Shown here piece by piece: positions 7,698-15,833 of a stretch of DNA of 64,000 nucleotides. The stretch is taken from NCBI RefSeq assembly GCF_021083185.1, contig NZ_JAIGQB010000001.1, forward strand, positions 124,001 to 188,000. The letters run 5' to 3'. The position numbers and the translations under genes are program-made. Positions within the stretch are counted from its first letter, which is position 1. Every line of letters begins with the position of its first letter. The notes beneath the pieces were generated by a model. The model was not told the origin of the DNA, ran no database searches, and worked only from the letters and a program-made list of their open reading frames with translations. This DNA comes from Nocardioides furvisabuli (GTDB lineage Bacteria > Actinomycetota > Actinomycetes > Propionibacteriales > Nocardioidaceae).

Positions 7698-8855
7698 TCA
7701 GCCCTGGTGCGCCAGGGCCTCGCCGATCTCCCGCAGGCCGTCGAGGTCGTGGATGTCGCTCGCCATGGCGGGCACCACCGCCGTCGGCACGCCGGGGTGC
7801 GAGGCGACGAAGCGCTCGCGCAGGTGCTGCTCGCGCTCGATGATGCGTACGCGGTCGGCGTGCAGCTGCAGCAGGCCGGCGGTGAGCGACGACGAGTCGC
7901 CGGCACGCAGCCGGTCGGCGGCGGTGATCGCCTCCTCCGCGGACAGCTCCGTGCGCGCCGACGGGCTGGCCCGGTTGACCACCATGCCGGCCAGCGGCAT
8001 GTGGTCGTCGGTGAGCCGGTCCACGAAGTACGCCGCCTCGCGCAGCGCGTCGGGCTCGGGCGCGGCCACCACGACGAACGCCGTCGCGTCGGCCTGGAGC
8101 AGCGCGAAGGTCTGCTCGGCGCGCTGGCGGAAGCTGCCGAAGAGCGTGTCGAGCGCGGTCACGAAGGTCTGGACGTCGCGCAGCATCTGACCGCCGAGGA
8201 TCTTGCCGAGCGCGTTGGTCACCACGGAGAAGCCGGCCGTCATCAGTCGCGCCGGACCCCGGGCCGGCGCGATGAGCAGCCGGATCAGTCGCCCGTCGAG
8301 GAAGCTCGAGAGCCGCTCCGGCGCGTCGAGGAAGTCCAGCGCCGAGCGCGAGGGCGGGGTGTCGACGACGATCAGGTCGTAGGTGCGGTCGGCGAGCGCA
8401 TCGCGGTGGAGCTGGCCGAGCTTCTCCATCGCCATGTACTCCTGGGTGCCCGCGAACGAGCTCGAGAGCGCGACGTAGAACGGGTTCTCCAGGATCTGGC
8501 GCGCCTTCTCGGCGCTCGCCTGGCTCTCCACCACCTCGTCGAACGTGCGCTTCATGTCGAGCATCATCGCGTCGAGCGACCCGCCGCCGGCGGGGTCGAC
8601 GCCTGCCACCGGACGCGGGGTGTTGTCGAGCTGCTCGATGCCCATCGACTGCGCAAGGCGCCGGGCCGGGTCGATGGTCAGCACGACGACCTTGCGTCCG
8701 CGCTCGGCTGCCCGCAGGGCGAGCGCCGCAGAGGTCGTGGTCTTGCCGACGCCCCCGGAGCCGCAGCACACGATGATCTCGGTGCTCCGGTCGTCGAGCA
8801 GCGCGTCGACGTCCAGCACCGGCGCGTCGGCCTGCCGCACAGCCGGGGTGCTCAT
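7698..8855 (-). CDS. ArsA/Get3-like P-loop ATPase (second of pair)
   Basis: 385-residue cytosolic ATPase of the ArsA_ATPase family. The deviant Walker A (CGSGGVGKTTTSAALAL) sits at about residue 31 and the DTPPSRSALDFL switch II around residue 150, with further conserved sequence at LTIDPARRLA. The C-terminal third resembles the second half of single-domain ArsA homologues (VVNRASPSARTELS). The ATG overlaps the upstream ATPase stop by 4 bp, so the pair is translationally coupled. Actinobacteria keep such pairs next to wblA (Rv3680/Rv3679 in M. tuberculosis, from memory). There is no ArsB arsenite pump here, so an arsenic role is unlikely. Confidence 0.88.
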   Translation of the reverse strand: MSTPAVRQADAPVLDVDALLDDRSTEIIVCCGSGGVGKTTTSAALALRAAERGRKVVVLTIDPARRLAQSMGIEQLDNTPRPVAGVDPAGGGSLDAMMLDMKRTFDEVVESQASAEKARQILENPFYVALSSSFAGTQEYMAMEKLGQLHRDALADRTYDLIVVDTPPSRSALDFLDAPERLSSFLDGRLIRLLIAPARGPARLMTAGFSVVTNALGKILGGQMLRDVQTFVTALDTLFGSFRQRAEQTFALLQADATAFVVVAAPEPDALREAAYFVDRLTDDHMPLAGMVVNRASPSARTELSAEEAITAADRLRAGDSSSLTAGLLQLHADRVRIIEREQHLRERFVASHPGVPTAVVPAMASDIHDLDGLREIGEALAHQG

Positions 8856-9892
8856 GCCATCCCCTGCTCGCGCAGCAGGTGCGCCATCTCGAGCAGCGCC
8901 CCGTGGTCGATGCCGCCGGCGATGCGGGGCAGCTCGTAGGTCGGCACGCCCTCGGCGGCGACGAGCGCTCGCTGCTCGTCCTCCAGCTGACGGCGTACGG
9001 CGTGGTCGCGGGCCTCGTCGAGCAGCGAGCCCACCAGGCCGGCGTCGACGTCGACCATCGCGCGGGTCAGCTCGGAGGCGATCGCGGTGGGGTCGACCCC
9101 ACCTTCGCGGACCCGGGCCAGCGCGCCGGCGCCGAGCGCCTGCGGGCGGACCAGGTTGACCACCACGCCACCCACGGGCAGCCCGGCCGCCCGGAGCTCC
9201 GCGATCCCGTCGGAGGTCTCCTGCACGGGCATCTCCTCGAGGATGGTGACCAGGTGCACGGCGGTGCGCGGGGACCGCAGCAGCTCCATGATGTTGTCGG
9301 CCTGGTTCTTGACGGGGCCGACCTTGGCCAGGCCGGCGAGCTCGGAGTTGACGCCGAGGAACTGGCCGATCCGGCCGGTGGGCGGGGCGTCGAGCACCAC
9401 GGCGTCGTACCGGACCGGGTCACGACCGCGGCCGGACTTCCTCTCCGACCGGGCGGGACGCTGCACGGCCTCGTAGACCTTGCCGGTGAGCAGGACGTCG
9501 CGCACGCCGGGGGCGACGGTGGTGGCGAAGTCGATGACGCCGAAGCGGTCGAGCGCCTTCCCTGCGCGCCCGAGCTTGTAGTACATCGCGAGGTACTCCA
9601 GCAGCGCCGACTCCGGGTCGATGTGGAGCGCGTTGACCTGCCCCGCGCGTCCCGTGGCGTCCGGGGCGCCCTTGGCGATGCGGCGCTCCTCGTAGGGCAG
9701 CGGGTCGACGTCGAACATCCGGGCGATGCCCTGGCGGCCCTCGACCTCGCAGAGTAGGACGTTGCGCCCCGAGGAGGCCAGGGCGAGCGCGAGCGCGGCG
9801 GCGACGGTCGACTTGCCGGTGCCGCCCTTGCCGGTGACCACGTGCAGGCGGACCTGGGGCCAGTCGACGGGCCGGTCGGGGTGGGCGCTCAC
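8852..9892 (-). CDS. ArsA/Get3-like P-loop ATPase (first of pair)
   Basis: 346-residue partner of the preceding ATPase. Walker A is VTGKGGTGKSTVAAALAL near residue 17 and the switch II motif is LDAPPTGRIGQFL. The start is set at GTG 9892: TACGCT lies exactly 6 nt upstream, giving a leaderless start, while the frame extends only a further 20 unlikely residues. It is divergent from scoA across 98 bp. The two ATPases probably act as a heterodimer; the client or cargo is unknown. Confidence 0.86.
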   Translation of the reverse strand: MSAHPDRPVDWPQVRLHVVTGKGGTGKSTVAAALALALASSGRNVLLCEVEGRQGIARMFDVDPLPYEERRIAKGAPDATGRAGQVNALHIDPESALLEYLAMYYKLGRAGKALDRFGVIDFATTVAPGVRDVLLTGKVYEAVQRPARSERKSGRGRDPVRYDAVVLDAPPTGRIGQFLGVNSELAGLAKVGPVKNQADNIMELLRSPRTAVHLVTILEEMPVQETSDGIAELRAAGLPVGGVVVNLVRPQALGAGALARVREGGVDPTAIASELTRAMVDVDAGLVGSLLDEARDHAVRRQLEDEQRALVAAEGVPTYELPRIAGGIDHGALLEMAHLLREQGMA

Positions 9893-9954
9893 GCCTCCAG
9901 CGTAGGGCGCGGGTGCGCACACGCGGGGGGCGAAAGTGTGGCCCCGGCCCACAC

Positions 9955-9970
9955 AGTGGCCGCGGTCACA
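9955..9970 (+). promoter_or_regulatory. Crp/GlxR-type dyad upstream of scoA
   Basis: AGTGG-CCGCGG-TCACA matches 8 of 10 defined bases of the TGTGA-N6-TCACA consensus. It ends 7 bp before the scoA -10 box (TAGGGT, 9978-9983). A second overlapping dyad, GTGTGG..CCACAC, covers 9936-9954. Both lie between scoA and the divergent ATPase gene. Confidence 0.5.
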
Positions 9971-9990
9971 CGGCCGCTAGGGTGCCGCGC

Positions 9991-10827
9991 ATGGACAAAG
10001 TGGTCAGCTCGGCGGCCGAGGCTGTCGCCGACATCCCGGACGGAGCGACCCTCGCGGTCGGCGGATTCGGACTGTGCGGAATCCCGTCGGTCCTCATCGA
10101 TGCCGTGCTGGAGGCGGGCACCTCGGACCTCGAGGCCGTCTCCAACAACTGCGGCGTCGACGAGTGGGGCCTGGGCCGGCTGCTGTTCGCGAAGCGCCTG
10201 CGGCGGATGATCTCCTCCTACGTGGGGGAGAACAAGGAGTTCGCCCGGCAGTACCTCTCCGGTGAGCTCGAGGTCGAGCTGACCCCGCAGGGCACGCTCG
10301 CGGAGCGGATGCGCGCCGGCGGCTCCGGCATCCCGGGCTTCTACACCGCGACCGGCGTCGGCACCCAGGTCGCCGAGGGCGGCCTGCCGTGGAAGTACGA
10401 CGCCGAGGGCAACGTGATCGTGGCGTCCCCGCCGAAGGAGACGCGGGTCTTCTCCACCGCGGAGGGGGACAAGGAGTACGTCCTCGAGGAGGCCATCGTG
10501 GCCGACTTCGCGCTCGTGCGGGCTTGGAAGGGCGACCGTCACGGCAACTTGGTCTACCGCGACTCCGCGCGCAACTTCAACCCGCTGGCCGCGATGTGCG
10601 GGCGCACCACGATCGCCGAGGTCGAGCACCTCGTCGAGCCCGGTGAGCTCGACCCCAACGACGTCCACACCCCCGGCGTCTACGTCCAGCGCGTGGTCGC
10701 GCTCACGCCCGAGCAGGCCGCGGACAAGCGGATCGAGAAGGTCACCACACGACCGCGGCCGGACTCCGCGGGCTCGGCGGACGAGGCGCTGGTCGACGAC
10801 GCGGCGACGCACGGACTGGGAGGCTGA
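9991..10827 (+). CDS. scoA: 3-oxoacid (succinyl-CoA:acetoacetate) CoA-transferase subunit A
   Basis: 278-residue alpha subunit that moves CoA from succinyl-CoA to acetoacetate or a related 3-oxo acid. It has the family I signature [21 protein letters not shown] near the N-terminus, the [14 protein letters not shown] stretch, and [18 protein letters not shown]. The ATG follows TAGGGT by 7 nt, implying a leaderless mRNA. It is followed after 1 bp by the beta subunit. About 40 residues after the core are charged and variable. A Crp-like dyad just upstream suggests catabolite control. Confidence 0.93.
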   Translation: MDKVVSSAAEAVADIPDGATLAVGGFGLCGIPSVLIDAVLEAGTSDLEAVSNNCGVDEWGLGRLLFAKRLRRMISSYVGENKEFARQYLSGELEVELTPQGTLAERMRAGGSGIPGFYTATGVGTQVAEGGLPWKYDAEGNVIVASPPKETRVFSTAEGDKEYVLEEAIVADFALVRAWKGDRHGNLVYRDSARNFNPLAAMCGRTTIAEVEHLVEPGELDPNDVHTPGVYVQRVVALTPEQAADKRIEKVTTRPRPDSAGSADEALVDDAATHGLGG

Positions 10828-10828
10828 C

Positions 10829-11497
10829 ATGAGCTGGAGTCGTGAGGAGATGGCCGCACGTGCCGCCTCGGAGCTGACGGACGGGTCGTACGTCAACCTC
10901 GGGATCGGGTTGCCGACACTGGTGCCCAACTACGTCGCCGACGACGTGGAGCTGGTGCTCCAGTCGGAGAACGGCATCCTCGGCGTGGGGGCGTACCCCT
11001 TCGAGGGCGAGGAGGACCCCGACCTGATCAACGCGGGCAAGGAGACGGTGACGCTGCGCAAGGGTGCGTCGTTCTTCGACTCCGCGCAGAGCTTCGGGAT
11101 GATCCGCGGCGGCAAGATCGACGCCGCGATCCTCGGTGCCATGCAGGTCTCGGTCAACGGTGACATCGCGAACTGGATGATCCCCGGCAAGATGGTCAAG
11201 GGCATGGGCGGCGCGATGGACCTCGTCCACGGCGCCAAGCGCGTGATCGTGCTGATGGAGCACACCGCCAAGGACGGCTCGCTGAAGATCCTCGACGAGT
11301 GCGACCTGCCCTACACCGGCAAGCGCGTGGTCCAGCGGATCATCACCGACCTCGCGGTCATCGACGTGATCGACCCCGTGACCGGCGAGGTGGCGCCCTC
11401 GGGCACCCTCGGCGACCGCGCGCTCAGGCTCGTCGAGCTCGCCCCCGGTGTCACCGAGGACGAGGTGCGGGAGAAGACGGGCCCCGAGCTGTCCTGA
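10829..11497 (+). CDS. scoB: 3-oxoacid CoA-transferase subunit B
   Basis: 222-residue beta subunit. It contains the catalytic glutamate in [11 protein letters not shown] (about residue 49) and the glycine-rich [14 protein letters not shown] motif, plus the [14 protein letters not shown] segment typical of the family. The ATG at 10829 directly follows the scoA stop. Together the two subunits form the acetoacetate-CoA transferase used in ketone-body or branched-chain amino acid breakdown. Confidence 0.94.
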   Translation: MSWSREEMAARAASELTDGSYVNLGIGLPTLVPNYVADDVELVLQSENGILGVGAYPFEGEEDPDLINAGKETVTLRKGASFFDSAQSFGMIRGGKIDAAILGAMQVSVNGDIANWMIPGKMVKGMGGAMDLVHGAKRVIVLMEHTAKDGSLKILDECDLPYTGKRVVQRIITDLAVIDVIDPVTGEVAPSGTLGDRALRLVELAPGVTEDEVREKTGPELS

Positions 11498-11507
11498 GCC
11501 GGGCCGC

Positions 11508-11602
11508 GGTAGTCCACCGGGATCTGGTCGTGGGGCCGGGGTAGTCCACCGGGATCTGGTCGTTCTTGGGGGTCGCGAGCAACCACGTCCCGGTGGACTA
11601 CC
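11508..11602. repeat. Palindromic intergenic repeat, family 1, copy A
   Basis: Two direct 24-bp units (11508-11531 and 11540-11563) beginning GGTAGTCCACCGGGA and ending TCTGGTCGT are followed by an inverted unit (11581-11602). The 15-bp core can pair with its inverted copy to make a long hairpin. It lies between scoB and the next co-directional gene. The same family occurs at 23921-24014 and 50552-50646. Confidence 0.9.
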
Positions 11603-11720
11603 CGGATCGACGGGGTGCCCTGTGAGCCATCTCTCGTCGGGGCTCATCGGGGAACAACGACGGCTCCGGGGTCGCTGAGGACGGTCGTACAGTCCTCAAC
11701 TTCTTGGAGGCAGCACCCCC

Positions 11721-12809
11721 ATGTCCCGTGCATTCGAGACCCTCACCGTCGGCCGCTGGCAGCTCCCTCAGCGCTTCGTGATGGCGCCGCTGACGCGCAA
11801 CCGCGCCGGTGCCGGTCACGCCCCGACCGCCCTCAACGCCGAGTACTACGCCCAGCGCGCCGGGGCCGGACTCATCGTGACCGAGGGCACCGCGCCGAGC
11901 CAGGTGGGCCAGGGCTACCTCAACGTGCCGGGCCTCTACACCGACGAGCAGGTCGAGGGCTGGCGCCTGGTGGCCGACGCCGTGCACGCCAAGGACGGCG
12001 TCGTCGTCGCGCAGCTCATGCACGCCGGTCGCATCGCCCACGCCGACAACAAGGACGGCGTGGAGACGGTCGCCCCGAGCGCCGTGCAGGCGCCGGGCGA
12101 GATGATCACCGCCGAGGGCCCGAAGGCCCACGACGTGCCGCGCGCTCCGGAGACCGACGAGATCGCCGGCCTGGTCGCCGACTTCGTCACCGCAGCGCGC
12201 AACGCCGTCGCGGCCGGGCTCGACGGTGTCGAGGTCCACGCCGCCAACGGCTACCTGCTGCACCAGTTCCTCGACCCGACGATCAACCTGCGCGACGACG
12301 TCTACGGCGGCTCGCCGGAGAACCGCGCCCGCTTCGTGGTCGAGGTCGTCGCCGCCGTTGCCGAGGCGATCGGCGCCGACCGGGTGGGCCTGCGGCTCAG
12401 CCCCGGCCACGCGTTCAACGGCGTGGGCGAGGAGCTCGGCCCCGACCTCACCTCGACGTACCGCGCCGTGGTCGACGGGGTCTCGTCCCTCGGCCTGGCC
12501 TACCTGAGCCTGCTCGCCAGCCCGCTGGAGCCCCTCGAGGCGCTGGTCCGCGACCTGCGCGAGCGCTTCGACGGCGTCGTGCTCCTCAACGACGGCTTCG
12601 GTGACGTCACCACCCTCGACTCGGTGGAGAAGCTCCTCGCGACCGGCCTGGCCGACGCCGTGGTGGTGGGTCGCCCGTTCCTGGCCAACCCGGACCTCGA
12701 CGAGCGCTGGCGCAAGGGCGTCGACCTCAACGAGCCCGTCCAGGAGACCTTCTACGGCGGGGGCGCCGAGGGCTACACCGACTACCCGACCCTCGGCGAG
12801 GCGTCCTGA
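11721..12809 (+). CDS. Old yellow enzyme-family NADH:flavin oxidoreductase
   Basis: 362-residue FMN-dependent TIM-barrel ene-reductase related to NemA. The signatures are RFVMAPLTRNRA at the N-terminus, QLMHAGRIAH, the active-site His/Asn pair in VEVHAANGYLLHQF, and DDVYGGSPENRARF. Members reduce alpha,beta-unsaturated carbonyls and nitro compounds with NAD(P)H. A TTGGAGG ribosome site lies 14 nt before the ATG at 11721. It is convergent with the MFS gene. The physiological substrate cannot be inferred. Confidence 0.92.
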   Translation: MSRAFETLTVGRWQLPQRFVMAPLTRNRAGAGHAPTALNAEYYAQRAGAGLIVTEGTAPSQVGQGYLNVPGLYTDEQVEGWRLVADAVHAKDGVVVAQLMHAGRIAHADNKDGVETVAPSAVQAPGEMITAEGPKAHDVPRAPETDEIAGLVADFVTAARNAVAAGLDGVEVHAANGYLLHQFLDPTINLRDDVYGGSPENRARFVVEVVAAVAEAIGADRVGLRLSPGHAFNGVGEELGPDLTSTYRAVVDGVSSLGLAYLSLLASPLEPLEALVRDLRERFDGVVLLNDGFGDVTTLDSVEKLLATGLADAVVVGRPFLANPDLDERWRKGVDLNEPVQETFYGGGAEGYTDYPTLGEAS

Positions 12810-12846
12810 CCCCAGCGGTCATCCCCCGAACCGTCCGGTCGGTCCC

Positions 12847-14247
12847 TCACACCCCCGTGGGGCCGGCCGGACGCTCGTCATCCCGCTGTACGCCGGTGCG
12901 CGACGCGGCGACGATGCCCAGCACGCCTGTCGCGGCCGCCATCGTGAACACCGCGAGGAACGGGTCGGTCCCGGTGCGCTCGGTGACGGCGAACACCGCC
13001 CCGGCCAGCGACAGGGCCAGCGCAGCTCCGAGCGAGTCCGCGACCGAGAGCGCGGAGGAGTTGAAGCCGCGGTCACGGTCCGACGACGCCTCGAGCATCG
13101 CGACGCCGGTGCGCGGGTAGGCGAAGCCCATCCCCGCCCCGGCGAAGACGTACGCCGCTCCCGGCAGCAGCGCGGACGGCCGCGCACCCGCGTCGACCAG
13201 CAGCACGGAGGCGGCCAGGCAGCCGGTGCCGACCAGCACGAGCGCCGTGCCGACGAGCATCGCCCGCGGGTGGGAGACGCGCTCGCCGAGCCGTGACTGC
13301 ACCTGGCTGGCCGTGGCCCAGACGACACCCACGCAGGTCAGCGCGATGCCGGCGCGGCCGGGGCCGAGGTCCCAGTGGTCCTGCAGGACGTAGACGATGT
13401 AGGCCTCGGCGCAGAAGAAGACCGCGCTGAGCAGGCCCCGGGTGGCGACGACGGCGGGAAGGCCGCGGGCGGCCCGCCTGGTGCCGGCCGGGAGCAGCCG
13501 GCCGAGCGCCACCCACACCAGCGCCAGCGCCAGCAGCGCGCCCAGAGCGGTGGTGCCGGTCGCGGAGCCGAGCAGCTCGAGCACCAGCACCGCGACGGCG
13601 CCCAGGACCGCCCACCACAGCCGTGACCGCGGGGTCGACGTGCCCTCCGCGTGCGGCTCGAGGCCGCGCAGTGCGGGGGCGAGCATCGCCAGCGCCACCA
13701 CGACGAGGGCCACGGCGCCGAGGAAGACCCACCGCCAGCTCCACACGTCGGCCACCAGTGCGGCGAGCCCGGGACCGAAGAGGGCAGGCAGCACCCACGC
13801 GGCGGCGAAGGAGGCGAAGACCGCCGGCCGCAGCGCCGGCGGGTAGACGAGGCCGACGATGACGTAGAGCCCGACGGTGAGCGCGCCGCCGCCCAGGCCC
13901 TGGAGCACGCGGCCGGCGAGCAGCACCTCCATTGACGGCGCGAGGCCGCACACGAGCAGGCCGGCAGAGAACAGCGCCATCGACGCGAGCAGGGGCACCA
14001 CCGGGCCGGACCGGTCGCTCCACGTGCCGGCGGCGACCATCCCGACCACCCCGCTCGCCAGTGGTGCGGCGAAGGCCAGCGCGTAGAGGCCGAGCCCGTC
14101 GAGGTCACGCGCCACGGTCGGCATGATCGTGGCGACCGCCATCGCCTCGAAGGCCACGAAGGCGATCAGGCCGAACATCGCGACGGTCGTCGCGGCGTAG
14201 GCGGGGGAGAGGATCCGCTCGCGCGGCGCTGTCGTGGTGGCACTCAC
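12847..14247 (-). CDS. MFS multidrug efflux-type transporter
   Basis: 466-residue integral membrane protein with about 12-14 hydrophobic helices. The drug:H+ antiporter motifs are present: the GTWSDRSGP motif A between helices 2 and 3 and the GRVLQGLGGGALTVGLYVIV segment. No substrate can be assigned; export of a toxic compound or secondary metabolite is likely. The GTG at 14247 lies 7 nt after a TAGCGT -10 box belonging to a MerR/SoxR-type promoter, so the mRNA is predicted to be leaderless and redox- or drug-inducible. Confidence 0.9.
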   Translation of the reverse strand: MSATTTAPRERILSPAYAATTVAMFGLIAFVAFEAMAVATIMPTVARDLDGLGLYALAFAAPLASGVVGMVAAGTWSDRSGPVVPLLASMALFSAGLLVCGLAPSMEVLLAGRVLQGLGGGALTVGLYVIVGLVYPPALRPAVFASFAAAWVLPALFGPGLAALVADVWSWRWVFLGAVALVVVALAMLAPALRGLEPHAEGTSTPRSRLWWAVLGAVAVLVLELLGSATGTTALGALLALALVWVALGRLLPAGTRRAARGLPAVVATRGLLSAVFFCAEAYIVYVLQDHWDLGPGRAGIALTCVGVVWATASQVQSRLGERVSHPRAMLVGTALVLVGTGCLAASVLLVDAGARPSALLPGAAYVFAGAGMGFAYPRTGVAMLEASSDRDRGFNSSALSVADSLGAALALSLAGAVFAVTERTGTDPFLAVFTMAAATGVLGIVAASRTGVQRDDERPAGPTGV

Positions 14248-14254
14248 GTCGAGG

Positions 14255-14285
14255 ACGCTAGGACCTCAGGTGCACCTGAGGTCAA
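14255..14285 (-). promoter_or_regulatory. MerR/SoxR-type promoter with perfect 20-bp palindrome
   Basis: On the minus strand the -35 TTGACC (14285-14280) and the -10 TAGCGT (14260-14255) are separated by 19 bp, the overlong spacer used by MerR-family activators. The spacer is filled by a perfect palindrome at 14263-14282 with core CCTCAGGTGCACCTGAGG, close to the known SoxR box form CCTCAAG-N4-CTTGAGG. A near copy drives the VOC gene at 56738. Confidence 0.75.
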
Positions 14286-14322
14286 TCGGAATATCCGCAC
14301 GCGCAGAACTGCTGCACCGACA

Positions 14323-15357
14323 GTGACTGCCCTCTCCGTGCTCGACCTCGTGACCGTCCGCAGCGACCAGACCACCGGCGACGCGCTCGCCGCATCCCGG
14401 GGCCTCGCGCAGGTCGCCGACGAGCTCGGCTACCGCCGCTACTGGGTCGCCGAGCACCACAACATGCCGGCCGTCGCGTCGACCAACCCGCCGGTCATCA
14501 TCGCGATGCTCGCCGCAGCCACCTCGCGGATCCGCGTCGGCTCGGGCGGCGTGATGCTGCCCAACCACGCACCCCTCGTGGTGGCCGAGCAGTTCGCGCT
14601 CCTCGAGGCGGCCTACCCGGGCCGCATCGACCTCGGCCTCGGCCGCGCCCCCGGCACCGATCCGCTGACCAGGTACGTCCTGCGCGGCGGCAGTGCGGAG
14701 TCCGCCGACGACGCGGTCAGCCGCTTCCCGGAGTACGTCGACGACATCCGCACGTTGATGTCGACCGAGGGCGTCGAGGTGCAGATCGGCCCGCGGCGCC
14801 AGCCCCTGCGCGCCACGCCGTCGGCACGCAGCGTCGCCGACGTGTGGCTGCTCGGGTCGTCGGACTACTCCGCGCGGCTCGCTGCCGAGAAGGGCCTGCC
14901 CTACGTCTTCGCGCACCACTTCTCCGGTGAGGGCACCGCCTTCGCGCTCGACCTCTACCGCTCGACCTACCGACCCTCGCCCGAGCACCCCGAGCCCCGC
15001 ACCTTCCTCACCGTCAACGCCGTCGTCGCCGAGACCGAGGAGGAGGCGCGCCGACGGGCGCTGCCCAACGTGCAGCAGATGATCGCGCTGCGCACCGGCG
15101 CACCGCTGCACCCGCAGCGCCTGGTCGAGCAGGCCGAGGCGGTCGAGATGGCCCCCGAGCAGCGCTCGGTCGGCGCCGCGATGGCACGGCGCTGGATCGT
15201 CGGCTCGCCCGAGCAGGCACGTCAGCAGCTCGCCGAGCTCGCGGAGACCTACGGTGTCGACGAGGTGATGGTGCACCCGGTCGCGGGTGCGGCGACCGGC
15301 ACCGACGTACGCACCTCGCCGGCGCGTGAGGAGACCCTGCGCCTGCTGGCGGCGTAG
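14323..15357 (+). CDS. LLM-class flavin-dependent oxidoreductase
   Basis: 344-residue luciferase-like monooxygenase with a TIM barrel that binds FMN or F420. It has the MsnO8-type N-terminus (LSVLDLVTVRS..ALAASRGLAQVADELGYRRYWVAEHHNM) followed by GSGGVMLPNHAPLVVAEQFALLEAAYPGRIDLGLGRAPG, which is typical of the group-1 LLM family. The start is GTG 14323; no strong ribosome site is seen. It is divergent from the MFS gene and may share the palindromic operator. Its stop is 1 bp from the convergent neighbour. Confidence 0.9.
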   Translation: MTALSVLDLVTVRSDQTTGDALAASRGLAQVADELGYRRYWVAEHHNMPAVASTNPPVIIAMLAAATSRIRVGSGGVMLPNHAPLVVAEQFALLEAAYPGRIDLGLGRAPGTDPLTRYVLRGGSAESADDAVSRFPEYVDDIRTLMSTEGVEVQIGPRRQPLRATPSARSVADVWLLGSSDYSARLAAEKGLPYVFAHHFSGEGTAFALDLYRSTYRPSPEHPEPRTFLTVNAVVAETEEEARRRALPNVQQMIALRTGAPLHPQRLVEQAEAVEMAPEQRSVGAAMARRWIVGSPEQARQQLAELAETYGVDEVMVHPVAGAATGTDVRTSPAREETLRLLAA

Positions 15358-15358
15358 G

Positions 15359-15754
15359 TCAGTGCCGTTCCTCCAGCCCGACCGCGTCACGCAGGTCCTC
15401 GACAGCCGCGCGGAGCCGGGGGTCGTCCGCGGCGCGTGAGTCCATGAGCGCTGCGAGGGCGTCGGCGATGACGTTGAGCTTCTCCTGCATCGCCTCGGTG
15501 TTGCGGCGCCCGGCGTTCTCCAGCAGCACGAGCAGCAGCAGCGAGAGCACCGCGCCGAAGGTGTGGATCGCGAGCTCCCACTTGGTCGTTGACTTCCACA
15601 GGGGATAGCTCGCCGCCCAGACGACCACGATCGCCACGACCACCGCGAAGAACGGCGCCCGGCTGATGGCCCTCGTCGACACGGCGACGAACCTCTCGAA
15701 CGGGTCGAGCCCGTCGTTCTTCTCACGGCTCTCGGCCGCTTCGCTGCGCTCCAT
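15359..15754 (-). CDS. Low-affinity iron permease-family small membrane protein
   Basis: 131-residue protein with two membrane segments (about residues 32-50 and 60-80) framed by the family pattern FERFVAVSTRAISRAPFFAVVVAIVVVWAASYPLW and ELAIHTFGAVLSLLLLVLLENAGRRNTEAMQEKL. It ends in a charged helical tail. The family name comes from yeast Fet4-related domains; iron transport by the short bacterial members is unproven. The start is the ATG at 15754; the frame extends 13 codons further with an unlikely sequence. Confidence 0.78.
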   Translation of the reverse strand: MERSEAAESREKNDGLDPFERFVAVSTRAISRAPFFAVVVAIVVVWAASYPLWKSTTKWELAIHTFGAVLSLLLLVLLENAGRRNTEAMQEKLNVIADALAALMDSRAADDPRLRAAVEDLRDAVGLEERH

Positions 15755-15769
15755 GACCGGAATGTAGTG

Positions 15770-15802
15770 CCGCCGGGGATCCCGCGTCCTCACCCCCGGC
15801 GG
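15770..15802 (-). terminator. Hairpin downstream of the ABC exporter operon
   Basis: Nine-bp arms CCGCCGGGG (15770-15778) and CCCCGGCGG (15794-15802) enclose a 15-nt loop 32 bp after the permease stop. There is no T-run. It probably ends the leftward ABC operon transcript. Confidence 0.5.
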
Positions 15803-15824
15803 CTCCTCCCTCGACCACCGAGAG
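15801..15824. repeat. Remnant of repeat family 2
   Basis: GGCTCCTCC followed by CTCGACCACCGAGAG resembles one end of the longer repeats at 30140-30190 and 55705-55742, which share CTCGAYCACCGA. Only one arm is preserved, so this is probably a decayed copy. Confidence 0.4.
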
Positions 15825-15833
15825 GCGCGGGCG

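Noticed and set aside
7698..9892. ArsA-like ATPases as an arsenic resistance operon
   Set aside because: No arsenite pump, repressor or reductase is present, and the pair is part of the wblA neighbourhood.
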